Shown: positions 12,301 through 22,900 of the stretch, piece by piece
Position numbering within the stretch: position 1 is the stretch's first letter
How the letters are laid out: each line of letters begins with the position of its first letter
From: Episyrphus balteatus
Lineage: Eukaryota; Arthropoda; Insecta; Diptera; Syrphidae
Direction: 5' to 3'
NCBI RefSeq assembly: GCF_945859705.1
Contig: NC_079136.1
Location: forward strand, 99,988,051-100,052,050
DNA: 64,000 nucleotides
Made by a program: the position numbers and the translations under genes
Notes under the pieces: model-generated
The model's input: only the letters and a program-made list of their open reading frames with translations
Databases searched by the model: none
Told to the model about the DNA's origin: nothing

Positions 12301-13302
12301 ATAAAGCCTTTAGTTACAATTGTCGTAACTGGCTCTTTAAAGGGCCATCGCTTTTCCACAACATAAAATATTTGTTGTTGTTTCGATGGTTCTTTCACTC
12401 AAAGAGAGAAAGGGAAGACTACATATACTAGTTAAACAAAGTTCGACTGATCTGAAGTTCAGATTCAACTGTGAAACCAGACGAGTTATACTAAAATTTT
12501 CAATTGTTTACTGACTGAAACTTAACTGTGAAACTGGGGGATATAGTTATATTAGGACAAATTTTATATAGAAGGTTATGTGCGCTTGTGTTTTGTGGTA
12601 TCACAATGGATCCATGAGGGTCTAAGTGTGTCGGGTACTTTGCATGACAACCACTACAACCTAACCTAACGTATGTGCTCTAGAGGCCAAATAAGATAAT
12701 TTCGCAAATTATCTCATTTCGAAAGTCGTAGATATACGAAATAATTTCATTTGACATTCGAAATGAAGTTTGGACCCAGGTTATAAAACTATCATGAGTC
12801 TAAGTTTCCAACGAAACGTGAAGTAGCTTTAAAAAAGGATCTACTAAGGAGGCACCACAAAAATTTGGAAATGTTTTGCAAAAGTCATTCCAGTGGCCAT
12901 TAATTCCAAGGGTGATTCACGTAAGCAGGACAAATGCCAGCGCAACGAAATTTCGCTGCAGATTACATTGCTTATCATTTAAATTTTTTTCTACTAGCAT
13001 TTTTCAATTGAGATATTTTTTCTTTATTTACTTTGGAACTACAAAATGAATAATCGTTTAAAAATCACATTCTCTTAAGGAGCACACTGGTCGGGTATTC
13101 CGTTTACAATTCGATGAATTCCAAATTGTAAGCAGCTCTCACGATGATACAATATTGATTTGGGATTTCCTCAACTTTACACCCAATGAAACAACAACAT
13201 GCCGGACTCCATCACGTAAATTTATATAAATCGTTTTATTCATACAACAATTTTAATAAAATGTTTCTTTTTGTTTTTACAGCTGCTCTAATGGAACACT
13301 AA
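379..13302 (+). CDS. slmb: Slmb, F-box/WD40 substrate receptor of SCF ubiquitin ligase (beta-TrCP)
   Basis: Coding exons: 379-435, 4882-5104, 8383-8654, 8998-9177, 9241-9695, 9754-9943, 13080-13215, 13283-13302. They join in phase into 510 aa, the length I recall for Drosophila Slmb. The start MMKMETDK is as in Drosophila and the end is PALMEH. Visible parts: dimerisation D-domain about residues 53-90 (WNEADQVDFVEQLL), F-box about 96-140 (GLDHIAENILSYLD; binds Skp1), then seven WD40 repeats from about 205 to the end, which read phosphodegrons. Known role of the family: ubiquitination of Ci, Armadillo, Cactus and Period in cytoplasm and nucleus. All splice sites are GT-AG except intron 4 (9178-9240), which is GC-AG. 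Introns 1, 2 and 6 are kilobases long and carry transposons. Likely poly(A) signal AATAAA at 13436. No frameshift seen. Identity is very secure; exon ends were chosen by hand. Confidence 0.97.
436..4881 (+). other. slmb intron 1, non-coding
   Basis: A 4.4-kb AT-rich intron with many poly-T runs and an acceptor preceded by a long pyrimidine tract. No conserved open reading frame was seen apart from a LINE remnant at about 4135-4375. Short open frames here (for example 817-1038 and 3691-3942) look like chance. Confidence 0.8.
4135..4375 (-). mobile_element. LINE 3' coding remnant (C-terminal tail of a reverse-transcriptase ORF)
   Basis: A sharply GC-richer block. On the minus strand it reads KKGRPKNSWYKQM, then a region ending NREACRRF. 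This resembles the GRPxxxW...DRxxWR tail of LINE ORF2 proteins. It lacks the RT core. It lies antisense in slmb intron 1. The clade is not determined. Confidence 0.4.
5637..6351. mobile_element. Non-autonomous PIF/Harbinger-like element with TAA target duplication
   Basis: Terminal inverted repeats TGTCGAATTCCTTTCAAT...ATTGAAAGGAATTCGACA bound 715 bp, flanked by TAA at 5634-5636 and 6352-6354. A 3-bp TWA duplication is the usual mark of PIF/Harbinger. No transposase is inside. It sits in slmb intron 2. Confidence 0.6.
6527..7641. mobile_element. TA-flanked long inverted-repeat element in slmb intron 2
   Basis: The left arm (about 6527-6735) and right arm (about 7455-7641) are diverged inverted repeats beginning CAATGCACGTTACTTGAAAA and ending in the complement, with TA on both sides (6525-6526, 7642-7643). 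This fits a Tc1/mariner-type non-autonomous element of 1115 bp. The centre holds a minus-strand open frame (6814-7053) without a recognisable transposase. Confidence 0.55.
7644..8382 (+). other. slmb intron 2, remainder
   Basis: AT-rich intron ending in a poly-T/TTATAG acceptor. Nothing else is recognised. Confidence 0.7.
9178..9240 (+). other. slmb intron 4: 63-nt GC-AG intron, in frame and stop-free
   Basis: The exon ends GTTAAG followed by GCAATT; the intron ends TTTTAAATTTCAG before ACTCTAACT. Removing it restores the conserved CVK-TLTGHTG junction of the WD40 domain and the 510-aa length. The 63 nt contain no stop, so retention would insert 21 residues into the propeller. Confidence 0.85.
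9944..10810 (+). other. slmb intron 6, 5' portion
   Basis: AT-rich intron sequence. The open frames on both strands at 10476-10700 overlap each other and show no family features, so I treat them as chance. ACAGGGGTGGAAAACTAATT at about 10345 looks like the end of a transposon, but no partner end was found. Confidence 0.6.
10811..12155. mobile_element. Outer inverted-repeat element in slmb intron 6, split by a foldback element
   Basis: A block containing GCTAAGCAAAAAGGGCG with flanking CTATACTACC (about 10811-10852) recurs in reverse complement at about 12105-12155. These are the ends of an older element whose interior now carries the foldback element at 10990-12066. The exact target duplication is unclear. 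Confidence 0.45.
10990..12066. mobile_element. Foldback element, almost a perfect palindrome of 1077 bp (Tc1/mariner-type ends)
   Basis: It begins CAGGGTGTCCCAAAAGTAA and ends in the reverse complement, with TA on both sides (10988-10989, 12067-12068). The two halves are diverged inverted copies of about 530 bp meeting near 11528. Both halves therefore encode almost the same open peptide (MDQTKYADR...; 11013-11169 and the complement at 11887-12044). That peptide is a by-product of the palindrome, not a transposase I recognise. Confidence 0.75.
12156..13079 (+). other. slmb intron 6, 3' portion
   Basis: Contains a palindromic motif also found elsewhere in the window (12678-12725). A short tail with CCTAACCTAACG at about 12658-12672 resembles the 3' end of a retroelement. 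No gene is seen. Confidence 0.5.
12678..12725. repeat. Palindromic repeat with core GATAATTT-AAATTATC, copy 1 of 3
   Basis: AAGATAATTTCGCAAATTATCTCATTT sits beside CTCTAGAGGCC. Related copies are at 25516-25552 and 30941-30980. All share the palindrome and the nearby TTTGGCTCTAG-like segment, so this is a dispersed element end rather than chance. Confidence 0.5.
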
Positions 13303-14649
13303 TAACGAACAAAAAAATGTAAAACAAACATACATACATAGATGTCTACCAACAATTATAATATACGCAAAAAGAGATCAACGAGACGCGCAATACACGA
13401 AAAGAATTTCAAAAAAAAATCAATTAATCATAAAAATAAACAAAATTACAAAAAAAATCTCTTATAGGCTTAGACCACACTAGAATTTTCAGCTTAGTTT
13501 TTTTTTCCGCGAACATAAATTTGTATTTAACGGAAATAAATGTGATGAAAGCGGTTACCATGTTAAAATATATTATTAAGGTCTCACGAATGCTCTATTT
13601 TTATGGACACTTCAAAAAAGCGTATTATATAAAGGGGTCTTGAATCTCTGAGATCTCAATATTAGAATTGAAATATTCAAGCGTTTCCGATTGTAGTAAA
13701 AAGAAAAAAAAAAAGAACTCGTAGATTATTTATTACATTTTGACAAGCGGAAAATACTTTTGTTTTTTGTTTTCGTTTACAAATATTTTAGGAATAAAGA
13801 AAAGTAATGAAATAATAAAATTCCATTCAAAAAAATATGTTTTATTTTTTTCATGCAAATATTTCAGCTTTCAGAATTTAAATATTATGTATTACATTCG
13901 AGTTGGAAAAATATGTAAAGCAAAAATAAAATTTAACTGAAAACTCTGATGTGGTCTACGTCGTTTTCTTTTATTGTGGTATGTGAAAAATCTTTATAGA
14001 TTCTTATGCTAATCCCAGTGTGGAAATTGTACTGCAAATGACTGTTTTTTTCTTGAGAATTGTTTGTACATTACCAGCCATACTCTACTATTCATTTAAA
14101 TACATACATATTTCTCAAGATTTTCAGCCAAACAGCAATTTACGTGAACGTCAAATAGTTTAATGATGTGGCAGTTGACCCGATGGATAGGAAAATGAAA
14201 AGAGCCAACGTGATAAGAACCCTTTTTTGTGGAAAACGATTATCGATGAAGTGACTTCGTTGTCGTTTAAATGCGAATACGTATTATGGAAAACTTTTTA
14301 TTTCAAAGAAATTCGTTAGTTTAGGCTTACGGCTTTCCCGTTTTACATAATCGTTCTTTGTTGTGAGTATCGATAACCTGCCGCTCGTTTCGTATTACAT
14401 GCTTTCAAAATGCTTGCCGTGAATTGTGTTATGGCATTTTACGAAATTCCACGGTGGATTGACATCAATCAGTTCTAAATAGCAAAAGAAAAATTTCTCT
14501 AATTTTTGCGGATTTTCAATTCACATCCTTATTTCGCCAGTACAATCCGCGAGTCTAATGGAATACCCCATATAAAACTACCTATACAAATCAAAGGATA
14601 CGTTTTACATGTAAATTTCACGTTAAGTTATCAACGTTAGGAAAGGAAG
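13303..14649 (+). other. slmb 3' UTR and intergenic DNA
   Basis: The 3' UTR follows the TAA stop; the first AATAAA is at 13436. A TA-flanked MITE occupies 13473-13956. Beyond it is AT-rich DNA with no gene that I can see. Confidence 0.6.
13473..13956. mobile_element. TA-flanked MITE just downstream of slmb
   Basis: Ends GACCACACTAGAATTTTCAG and, in reverse complement, GACCACATCAGAGTTTTCAG, flanked by TA at 13471-13472 and 13957-13958. 484 bp, non-coding. If slmb uses a poly(A) site beyond 13436, the MITE is part of its 3' UTR. Confidence 0.55.
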
Positions 14650-15047
14650 TCAAATAATAATCTAAAAAAAATAGGGAAATTGTTTTTCAACATTTTCCTA
14701 GTAGTTTTAAACCAGATGAAGCTCATTTTAAATATTTGCCAAATTTTTCATTCGGGCCATTTCTCCCAGATTTCATCGAAATAAATCTCATCGAAGATAA
14801 ATTGAATCAACTTGACGATGAATACTCTGAAGGACCAGATAAACTCCCTGCCATTCTTCTCAAAAAATGTTCTCATACTCTCTCTTTCCCGCTTTCTCAA
14901 ATATTTAAGTTATCTTTATCTCAAGGAGAATTCCCCCAGGTATGGAAATCATCTTTTATAACTTCAATTCACAAAAAATGTGCAAAAAATGACGTTAAGA
15001 ACTACCGCCCCATTGCTAAACTTTCCCATATACCCAACTTCGAGTCG
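14650..15047 (+). mobile_element. Jockey-like LINE fragment: N-terminal part of a reverse-transcriptase domain
   Basis: From about 14736 the frame reads the start of a non-LTR RT: GPDKLPAILLKKC, then LSLSQGEFPQVWKSS, ITSIHKK and NYRPIAKLSHIPNFE. These match the conserved first RT blocks (GPDxIP..., NYRPISLLS). The match stops at about 15047, where an RTE-type LINE in the opposite orientation begins. The catalytic YxDD part is absent. This is a dead fragment truncated at its 3' side, which is unusual for LINEs. Confidence 0.75.
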
Positions 15048-17940
15048 TGCTTTTTCATCTCTATTATGAGAGGGGCATTTGGACCAAGCTTGGAAAGCGG
15101 TCTTTTTCCTTGATATCACTGCTTTGACTTCATCGCTCCACCACTATGTTTCTTTTTCCCGTTGGTAGTTTCCTTTAGATGTTCCTAGCAGTGACCTCGC
15201 CTTCGCCAAGCAAGTTCTTTGCAGAGAGTCCCACATATTTTGTACTCTGCACTCTTCGTTTTGTAATCTGCTGGTGGTCTCGCACAGATAATTTCTCATA
15301 ACAGAGATGAATGCATCGCCTTTTTCCTTCTCCAGGTTGTACCACTTGATACCTCCGGTAGCCTCTCTTTGTTTGTTTGCCGCCTTCGTCTCCATAAAAA
15401 ATTCTGTCAGTAGGAGACGGTGTTGCTGGGCGATCGCTTCTCCTAATATCACTTTGCAGTCTTTCACTAGCGGCTTCATGAAACTAGATACCAGATGGTA
15501 GTCGATCTGTGTTTCATTTCCACCGCTGCTATAAGTGATAAGGTGTCGGCTTTGTTTAATGAACATGGTATTCAACACTATAAGACCATGTGACCTGCAC
15601 ATGCTTAGAATTTCTTCGCCAGGAGGGTTTCTAGCTCCGAATCCAAGGCCACCATGGCAGTCCTCATAGTCTTCGTTGCCGTTCCCTACATGTCCATTTA
15701 AATCTCCACCCACAAACAAAAGCTCTTCCTTTGGGATGTCTTTAACCCTCTACTGCATGAATTAATATTAGCGGACGAAAAAATTAAAAAATGCTTTACA
15801 TGGGTTCTTTGGGTTGTTTCAAAACGGTTTTCATTAAAATTTTTTTTTTTAATTAATTTGTTTAAAAAATTTGTTTATAAGCCAAATTTGGCTTCGTATG
15901 CATTAAGGGGTAAGAAATTTTACTAATTTTATTTATTCAGATTATGTAAAGAATACAATTAAAAATATCAAAAGATAAATATTTATCATTTAAAAACAAA
16001 ATAATTTAAAATAAATACATTGCATTACAAAAAGTGAAGAATTAATTCAAATTTGGCTCATTTTAAGCCATGGAACCGAGAAAAGCAATTTGTTTTTTCC
16101 GTTGAATATATTTTTTTCTGGTTCACTTCCACTGTCGAAGTAGGTCTTGCTCCAACATTTTCACCCACTCCCAGATCTTACAAAAGCTAAGAAGTAATAA
16201 AATTATTGAAAAATATTATAGGTGAGCCCCCCTTTCCCTGAAATTTGTGTGGTTACGCCGCCGGAAATGGGGTTAACATGTGAAAAATGTCTCTAAAAGC
16301 GAAGGGACTCCATTTCTGAATAAAACATAGCTTCCAAGCAAAATAACAATGTAAAGGAACAAAATTTACCAAAAAAAAAGTTTTACATATTGTGTAGATT
16401 TACAACCCCTGAATGCATACGAAGCCAAATATGGCTTCCTTACTTTTTGCCCTCCCAAGACCAGGCCAATAACTTTTTTTCAATAAAAATTGGTTCATAG
16501 CATACACAATTAGACAATCGATCCTAAATAAATTTTTAATTCCACTTTACTTTCCAAAGAAACGCAGTAATTAACACTTAAAGTATGAATATATTCTGCA
16601 CTTTCGATTTCAATGCACACGACTGATCGACTCACCTGTGATCATAAAATACACCTATATTTTGTGTCGGACACACGAAAAAACTATCTTTATGGGTTCT
16701 CAGAAACACAAAGAAGAGGATTGTATTGAATCTTTGCCATTTTTTTGTGACAGAGAAGAGAAAAGTGCTTTCAAACTGACAAAACCATATTTGGCTTCGT
16801 ATGCAGTAGAGGGTTAATGAGGTTGTGGAAGTCTAGCCAGAATGCATCTTTTTCCACCTGCTCACATCCAATTTGGGGAGCATATGCACTGACTATATTC
16901 CACACCTTTCCTTCCATCACCAGTTTTAGAGACATCAATCGGTCACTGGACTTCGAAATAGCCAAAACGTTTCCAAGAAGCTTTTCCGCAAGGATGACAC
17001 CGATTCCGTTTCTACCTTGCTCTGTTCCGTAGTAGAACATCTTGTATTGTTTTGTCTTGACGTCTAAGAAACGGGCTCTGTTTCCAGTGTTTCGCCACTT
17101 GGTTTCTTGGACGCACAAGATGTCCACTCGCCTCCTCTTCATCATCTCTTCTAATTCACAGCTTCGGCCGTTCATACTACCCACGTTCCAACTCGCGACT
17201 CTCAATTTTCTTCTAACCTCGTGCATTACTTTGCTAGCCCCCGGAATCCGTATAGCTCTGACCCGATTATTTCTAATCGGTCCAGGATCAGTACCGTGTG
17301 TAGCAGCGGTACTGCCTGGCGGGGTAGTGCTGTTCGTGTTAGCAAGTACTTCCATAATGCTCGAAATTTTTCGGAAAATTTCGCGAAACGTTTTTCGCAA
17401 ATTTTCGACACTGGCATGCTCCTGTTTTTGTAATGTGATCGTCTTTTACTACGCCGGTGATCTCCAGTCGCCTAACCCAAGGAATTGCATGCACGCTTAA
17501 TGGAAAGCTCTTAGATGTTGGTGTGTGTCGCTAGGCTCACCTTGATGTTATTTTGCCTAGATGTGATTTGCTCCTTATAGACCTGTGCTCTCAATATGTC
17601 GGAGTAGCTCATATAAGGGGTTCACCAAGTAGTTCGGCCTAACTGGAACTGGTGACGCTACCGTTGATTCTGTAAATGAATTCTTCCGCTACCGTCAATT
17701 GTTGGGAGTGCCTTGGTGGGAACACTCCTTCGTTGGGGGGGGTAATTAGTAGCAACAGCCTACTCCGCTTCGACCTGTCGACCATGGGAGGCCCTTCTGC
17801 GAAAACAAGTTTCGCGATCGCATAGCTCTTAGCTTCATAGTAGTAGTCACCGTAAGCCCATCCGCCACGACAAGGCTTACCCCCATGGATGGGGGAAATT
17901 GTTGTTGCTTTTGACTTTGCCAAATGCCAAACGTCAAAAC
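15048..17940 (-). pseudogene. RTE-type LINE: 5' region and apurinic endonuclease, interrupted and 3'-truncated
   Basis: Read leftwards. A 5' leader runs from about 17940 to 17401. The endonuclease starts near 17400-17353 with LRVASWNVGSMNGR at about 17200 and has VQETKW, SAYAPQIG, GGDLNGHVGN and TQIDYHLV, plus a C-terminal QQHRLLL (the catalytic-His region). A 1068-bp insertion (15746-16813) splits the frame between HNLI and KDIP. An in-frame stop lies at 15144-15146, after which the frame continues (WWSDEVKAV) to about 15048. The RT domain is missing. RTE endonuclease normally nicks target DNA for reverse transcription. This copy cannot work. Confidence 0.8.
15746..16813. mobile_element. piggyBac-like non-autonomous element (TTAA-flanked) inside the RTE endonuclease
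   Basis: Ends CCCTCTACTGCAT...ATGCAGTAGAGGG, flanked by TTAA at 15742-15745 and 16814-16817. TTAA duplication and CCC...GGG ends are typical of piggyBac. Subterminal inverted motifs CATACGAAGCCAAAT recur at about 15890, 16415 and 16790. Removing the element with one TTAA restores the endonuclease reading frame. No transposase inside. Confidence 0.8.
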
Positions 17941-18499
17941 CTTATTACCCCATTTTGTAAGATGGCGGCTCTAATGATCATACCTTGTCTTTTTATACCA
18001 TGAATTTCAATGGGCTGGGCTGTCAAAACCTTAAGTAGCCATAAGTTTTGACAGTTCTCGATACTGAGTTTTTTCTAATGATCATACCTTCTCTTTTTAT
18101 ACCATGAGTTCTAGGCTGGCGAAGATGTAAACAAGATATACTTAAAAATAAGATGTACTTAAAAATAGCTTTTTTTGTTGTAATTAGTGGAAAAAATGTT
18201 TACCTCTTCACCAGTGCAGATCAAAAAGCTCACACAGCGATGCCGTATTATCCAGAAAAAAAGTTTCAAAAAGGTACCAACGTTACCACCTTGGTGGTAA
18301 AATTTCACATAAACGAAAAAAAATTTTTTTTCTTTTTACACCAAAATAACAAAACAAATAGTGATGTGAACTATCGAATAAAAACTATCAAACTATCGAT
18401 AGATGTAAAATATTCATTCATTCAAAAAGGGTTGAGCAAACAAATATTTTCTTTTTCAGTTCCGGAAATTATTTTTTTAATAACACAGAAAATTTGTAA
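17941..18499. repeat. Repeat-rich intergenic DNA between the LINE and MRG15
   Basis: The segment AATGATCATACCTT-TCTTTTTATACCATGA occurs twice (about 17972 and 18076). The block at about 18160-18240 (GCTTTTTTTGTTGTAATTAG followed by ACCAGTGCAGAT) is also present at 28925-29005 and 29095-29165, so it belongs to a dispersed repeat. No gene. Confidence 0.55.
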
Positions 18500-18755
18500 A
18501 CAGTGTGACATATTGAGGCTTTAAGAACAATAGTGGCGTAAGCCATAAAATTCATTTTTGAGCTACGAGAGATTTAAGAAATAGAGTTTTTTAAAACAAC
18601 ACTTTTTTGAATGCCATCTAAATTTTAGTGAAGCTAGCTGCATACATCTATATCTATTAAAATAGATACAATTAAGAGACCCAATTTAATGAAAAACTCA
18701 TTTTTGAAAAAAATTGGGTTACGCCACTTTTGTTCTCATAGCCTCAATTATATCG
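18500..18755. mobile_element. Short inverted-repeat element (MITE-like)
   Basis: TTGAGGCTTTAAGAACAATA next to GTGGCGTAAGCC (about 18512-18545) recurs in reverse complement at about 18717-18752. Arms of about 70 bp enclose an AT-rich loop. No target duplication was resolved. Confidence 0.45.
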
Positions 18756-19968
18756 ATGGAAACAAATATTTTTAATAAGGGTGTTTTTTTGCGTTTGAAA
18801 AAAGCATGAGTTTTAGTGCACAGAAAGTTTGTTAAGTAAATCGCTTTTGGTGGAATTCCAAGAGTTAATGTAAAATATAGCATTTTTCTGTGCCCTCGAA
18901 TGCGAAAATTACCAATTTCATAAACCATGTCTTACAAACTTTCTCTGTAGTGAACATAAATTTTTTTTTTAATTAATTAAAAAAAAAAAATTGAGATACC
19001 CTAATGACAATTTTTTTTTTCTCTTCGATTATTTGGTCAAAATTACATCTTTGTTGATTTTTTTTTTTGGAATTTCATTAGCAACTGTAGATAAGATAAT
19101 ATTTTTTAGAGCCACCCTAATTCGAACAAATTTAATTTAAACTCCTTTTATCAAAAAACACGATTTAGAAATTTTCTGTCATTAAAATCCAAATTTTTCG
19201 AAAAATGATGGTGACGTTTTTGAACAGCTGCTACTGCAGTTGGACTAAGTTAGTACGATCGCAGATCTGAATTTATGGACATGTTTAACGTAGCCCTAAG
19301 TTAGGCAGACGTTTATGGAAATACCCTTACTCTAGTTTCTAGGTTTCAATTTAGAGTCATTTGTGACCATCTTTTGTAGATTTATATTTTATTGTTTGGA
19401 GATGTTTCCTTCGCTTCTAAGCTTTTCAATAATGTTTTGTAAATTCTTGACTAATAGGAAATTAACTATCCTTATAAAAGCTAGTAAAAGAAAAAATAGC
19501 AAAATCTACATTTTTGGAAAAAGGAATCTGTGTGAAGAAAAAAAACTTTATTTAAAATATTGATTTGCACAATTTTGTTTTATATATTTTTATATAATAA
19601 TTATTTATTATTATTAGTTATATATTTGTTTGATTGTTGTTAATCTAATTCTTAAAATTAAAAGGAAAACTTATAACACAAAAAGCATACAAGACGTTCA
19701 TAAAATGATTTTCTTTGAGAAATAAAAAAAAGAAACAAACAAGAACAAAAGCGAGGCATAACAATATGCAAAAAAGAAATAAAGTTAAGGTATACGTATA
19801 ACAGAAAATCAAATAAGGCATGTTTATCAAGGCTTGATAGACAGCTTGTATGATATCTATATATTTTTTCGCAAGTTTGAATGCCTCACTCGCTACCTAC
19901 TTTAAATTGCTTTTCCTTTCGAATTCAAATTCTTTACAATGCTGCCCCACCCACATTCTATGTCAATA
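18756..19968. other. AT-rich DNA downstream of MRG15, including its 3' UTR
   Basis: MRG15 ends at 19969 on the minus strand, so the right part of this stretch holds its 3' UTR. A possible poly(A) signal in the minus sense is at 19604-19609. No other gene is seen. Confidence 0.5.
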
Positions 19969-22900
19969 CTAAACAAATTGTGTGTTCCTATGGTATTCGG
20001 GACTGACATTGATAAAATTTGACATGCTGAAATATTGTCCACTGTTTCTCACCAAGAATTTAAGAAAATCATTTAAATGGACCAGTAACATTTGCAGAGA
20101 CTTCTCGTCTAATGTCGTGAAGGCCAACATGGATCCCAGTTTCACGAACAATCGTAAGAGATGAAATGCTCCATATAATTTTGACATTGGGACATCCACA
20201 TGCTGCCTAAGTATTTCGGCATATTGGGGTCTTTCGAACTTGTAAAGCAACTGAGATCCAAGCATAACGTTGAAATACTCAACTAGGCCGTTGGCGACGT
20301 CATTTACAGCTACTTCTTTCGAGGGATTTGATGACTTTGATGCCTTTTTGAATGCAATATATGAGTCTATGATATCTTGTACTGAGATTTTTGCTGGTAT
20401 GTCAAGTAATTTGTGTTGGCGCGTTACTGCGTCCCAATCATCGACTAAACATGGTTTGAGTTCATCTGGAATTTTGATTTTAACTTCTACTTTCGAAAGA
20501 AATTGCTCTTCACTTTCAATAGACATATCGATTCGTAAACGCTTTTTTTTGTTTGAATCAAAATCTGTTCCGGAGGACACAATTGGAATTTGTGTAGCAG
20601 GAGTGTTATTTGTTCCCGTGGTCAGTGGTGTTGTTGCATTGCTGCTGACAGTAGCTGTAGGTCCGGGGGTAGGTGTATTTGGAGTGGTGCTTGTTGCAGC
20701 AGCTGCGGCTACTGGTTTTGAACGACCGCGACTAGATGTAGATGGGGCTGCTAGTGGAGTGCTTACTTCTTTGGATGGTGTTGAAGCTCTGGATTCGCTT
20801 CCATCTTTTGGTGTACATGCACCGGAACTGCTGCTTACTACTGCACCGTTGTCACTCTTTTTTCCCTTTGGTGTTGCTTTAAATAAAAGGTTTGTATTAT
20901 TAAAATGTATTGAATTAAGATGTTAAGATGTATGTTATATAAAAGAAACAATTTGGACCATTTGTAAATGTAGTTTATTTGAAAATTTTAATAATATTTT
21001 GAAAGCACCATAAGAAACAACAACCCCGGAAAATAACAAAAGCCATGCAAAGACGAATGGTAGCCGCGAGTAGAAATTATCCTTCTAATACGTCAAGAGC
21101 TATAAAAGAGCAAAATGAGGACGAATATGGTGTAACGGTTACATCAACACCTGTGCTCCGTCGCTACTTGGAAGCAGGGCTCAATTGATGCGTTGTAGGA
21201 AGAAAGCCGCTTATGTTACCAAGAAAAACAAAGAAACCTTTAAGATTTGCAAAACAACACCTGTTAAAACCTACACAATTCTGCAAAAATCTGTTGTGTA
21301 GCACCGAATTTAAGTTCAACCTAATCGAATACATATATGCACATACGTCCCTCGACCAAAAAATCAAGAGTTTAATCCTAACTATACGATGAACTATACG
21401 ATTAAACATGGTTTGTGCAGCAATTATGTGGTGTGGGTTTGGTCAGATAGTAAGATTACCTAGATGGACTAGCATCAATACAGGGGAATTCTAGAAAACG
21501 TTATGGAATTTGAAAATATGCCATTAAATTGGGGATAGGTAGTTAATACACGATAATGACCCTAAACACATACTTGGCTGCATGAGAACCAAATTCAATT
21601 TTTAATTGGCCACAACAGAGTTATGATCTCAATCTTATTGAGAACCTGTGGAAAGATGTTCAGCAGGTATGGTATTCCATCACGAAAATGCGCTACCAGA
21701 ATTTTGTGGAATGTTTGTTAAGAAGACTTAAGGCAGTTTTGGAAAATAAAGGGTATTCTACGAATTACTGAAATCAGTGTGGTATGGATTACAATTTCGT
21801 CTTAAAGGCAAAATAGAAACAGCTGATCAGGGTTTTAAACCATTGAATGATTTGTCATTTTTTCTAACAGATTGACCTTAAAGCATTTCAATATTAAGTT
21901 TTTTTTTGCGTCTCTCGACAAAAAATCAAAATGTGGCGGGGTATATCTGAACTATGAGATTTTATTGTCTTATACTTTGAAAAAAGTGATCCATACATAA
22001 GACAACTTTGAAGTCATATCTGTACTAAATGTTGTGTAAAGCGTCTGGTTGTTTGGTTTGAATGAAATCATTCTGTAAGGCTGAATAAAAAACACGTAAA
22101 TTTTGTTTACAACCTACGTACGTAAATTTTAGAGAGTTTTTTAACACTTTAAAACAGTGTTTCCCAACGTGGGGCCCACCCACACCCCACAGGGGGCAAT
22201 TTGATTTTATTAGGGGGCAATTGAAATGTTTGGTTCATTGCAATTTTTTTCCAAAAATCTATAATTCTTGTGTGGCCACCTCCACCCTTAAGTAGCTTCA
22301 AGGGAAAAACAAAACTCATGTTGAAGCCAAAACAAAGATCTTTGCTTTCGTTAATTTCTTTGAACTATGTATGCCAGAAGTACATTTTGAACACAAATTT
22401 TGAAAGTTTTTCTTGGCTACAAATAAGTAGTCACTAACACTGCTATGACCATATGAAAAATTTATCGGCTGATTTTATTATTAAGAAAAACTCATGGAAA
22501 TGGCAAAAGATGACTGAATTAAAACTTTATTTGGCATAAAAGAAACGATGACTTGGGTTTCTGAAGAAGCTGGGTTTCAAATACCCCGAAACATCAAGCG
22601 CCTTTTATTAGCGTAACTTAAAAGGGGATCCTCGGATTTTAAAAACTCGATTACCCGACCAAACTGCTCTTTATTTCACACATTAAGACCCAACTATAAT
22701 AGGCATATGCCCGCATGAGCTTTGTGCTCAGAAATCAGAGTAGTGGTACTTGAAGAAGAAACACTGCTGGTGCTGAACCAAGCCACTTTGCCACTGTTGC
22801 ATCTAAATCTTAAGGCAGAGCAGAAGAACCGTTTTTGCTGAGTATAGATTTGGATTTGCAATTTCATATGCACTTTGGTTTCTGAGCCCTTTATTCTTAG

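Noticed and set aside
12655..12675. CCTAACCTAACG as a telomere-type (TTAGG) repeat
   Set aside because: Only two units, and flies lack TTAGG telomeres. More likely the tail of a retroelement.
22156..22260. hAT transposon beginning CAGTGTTTCCCAAC
   Set aside because: The right end and target duplication could not be found, so it is mentioned only as debris in the MRG15 intron.
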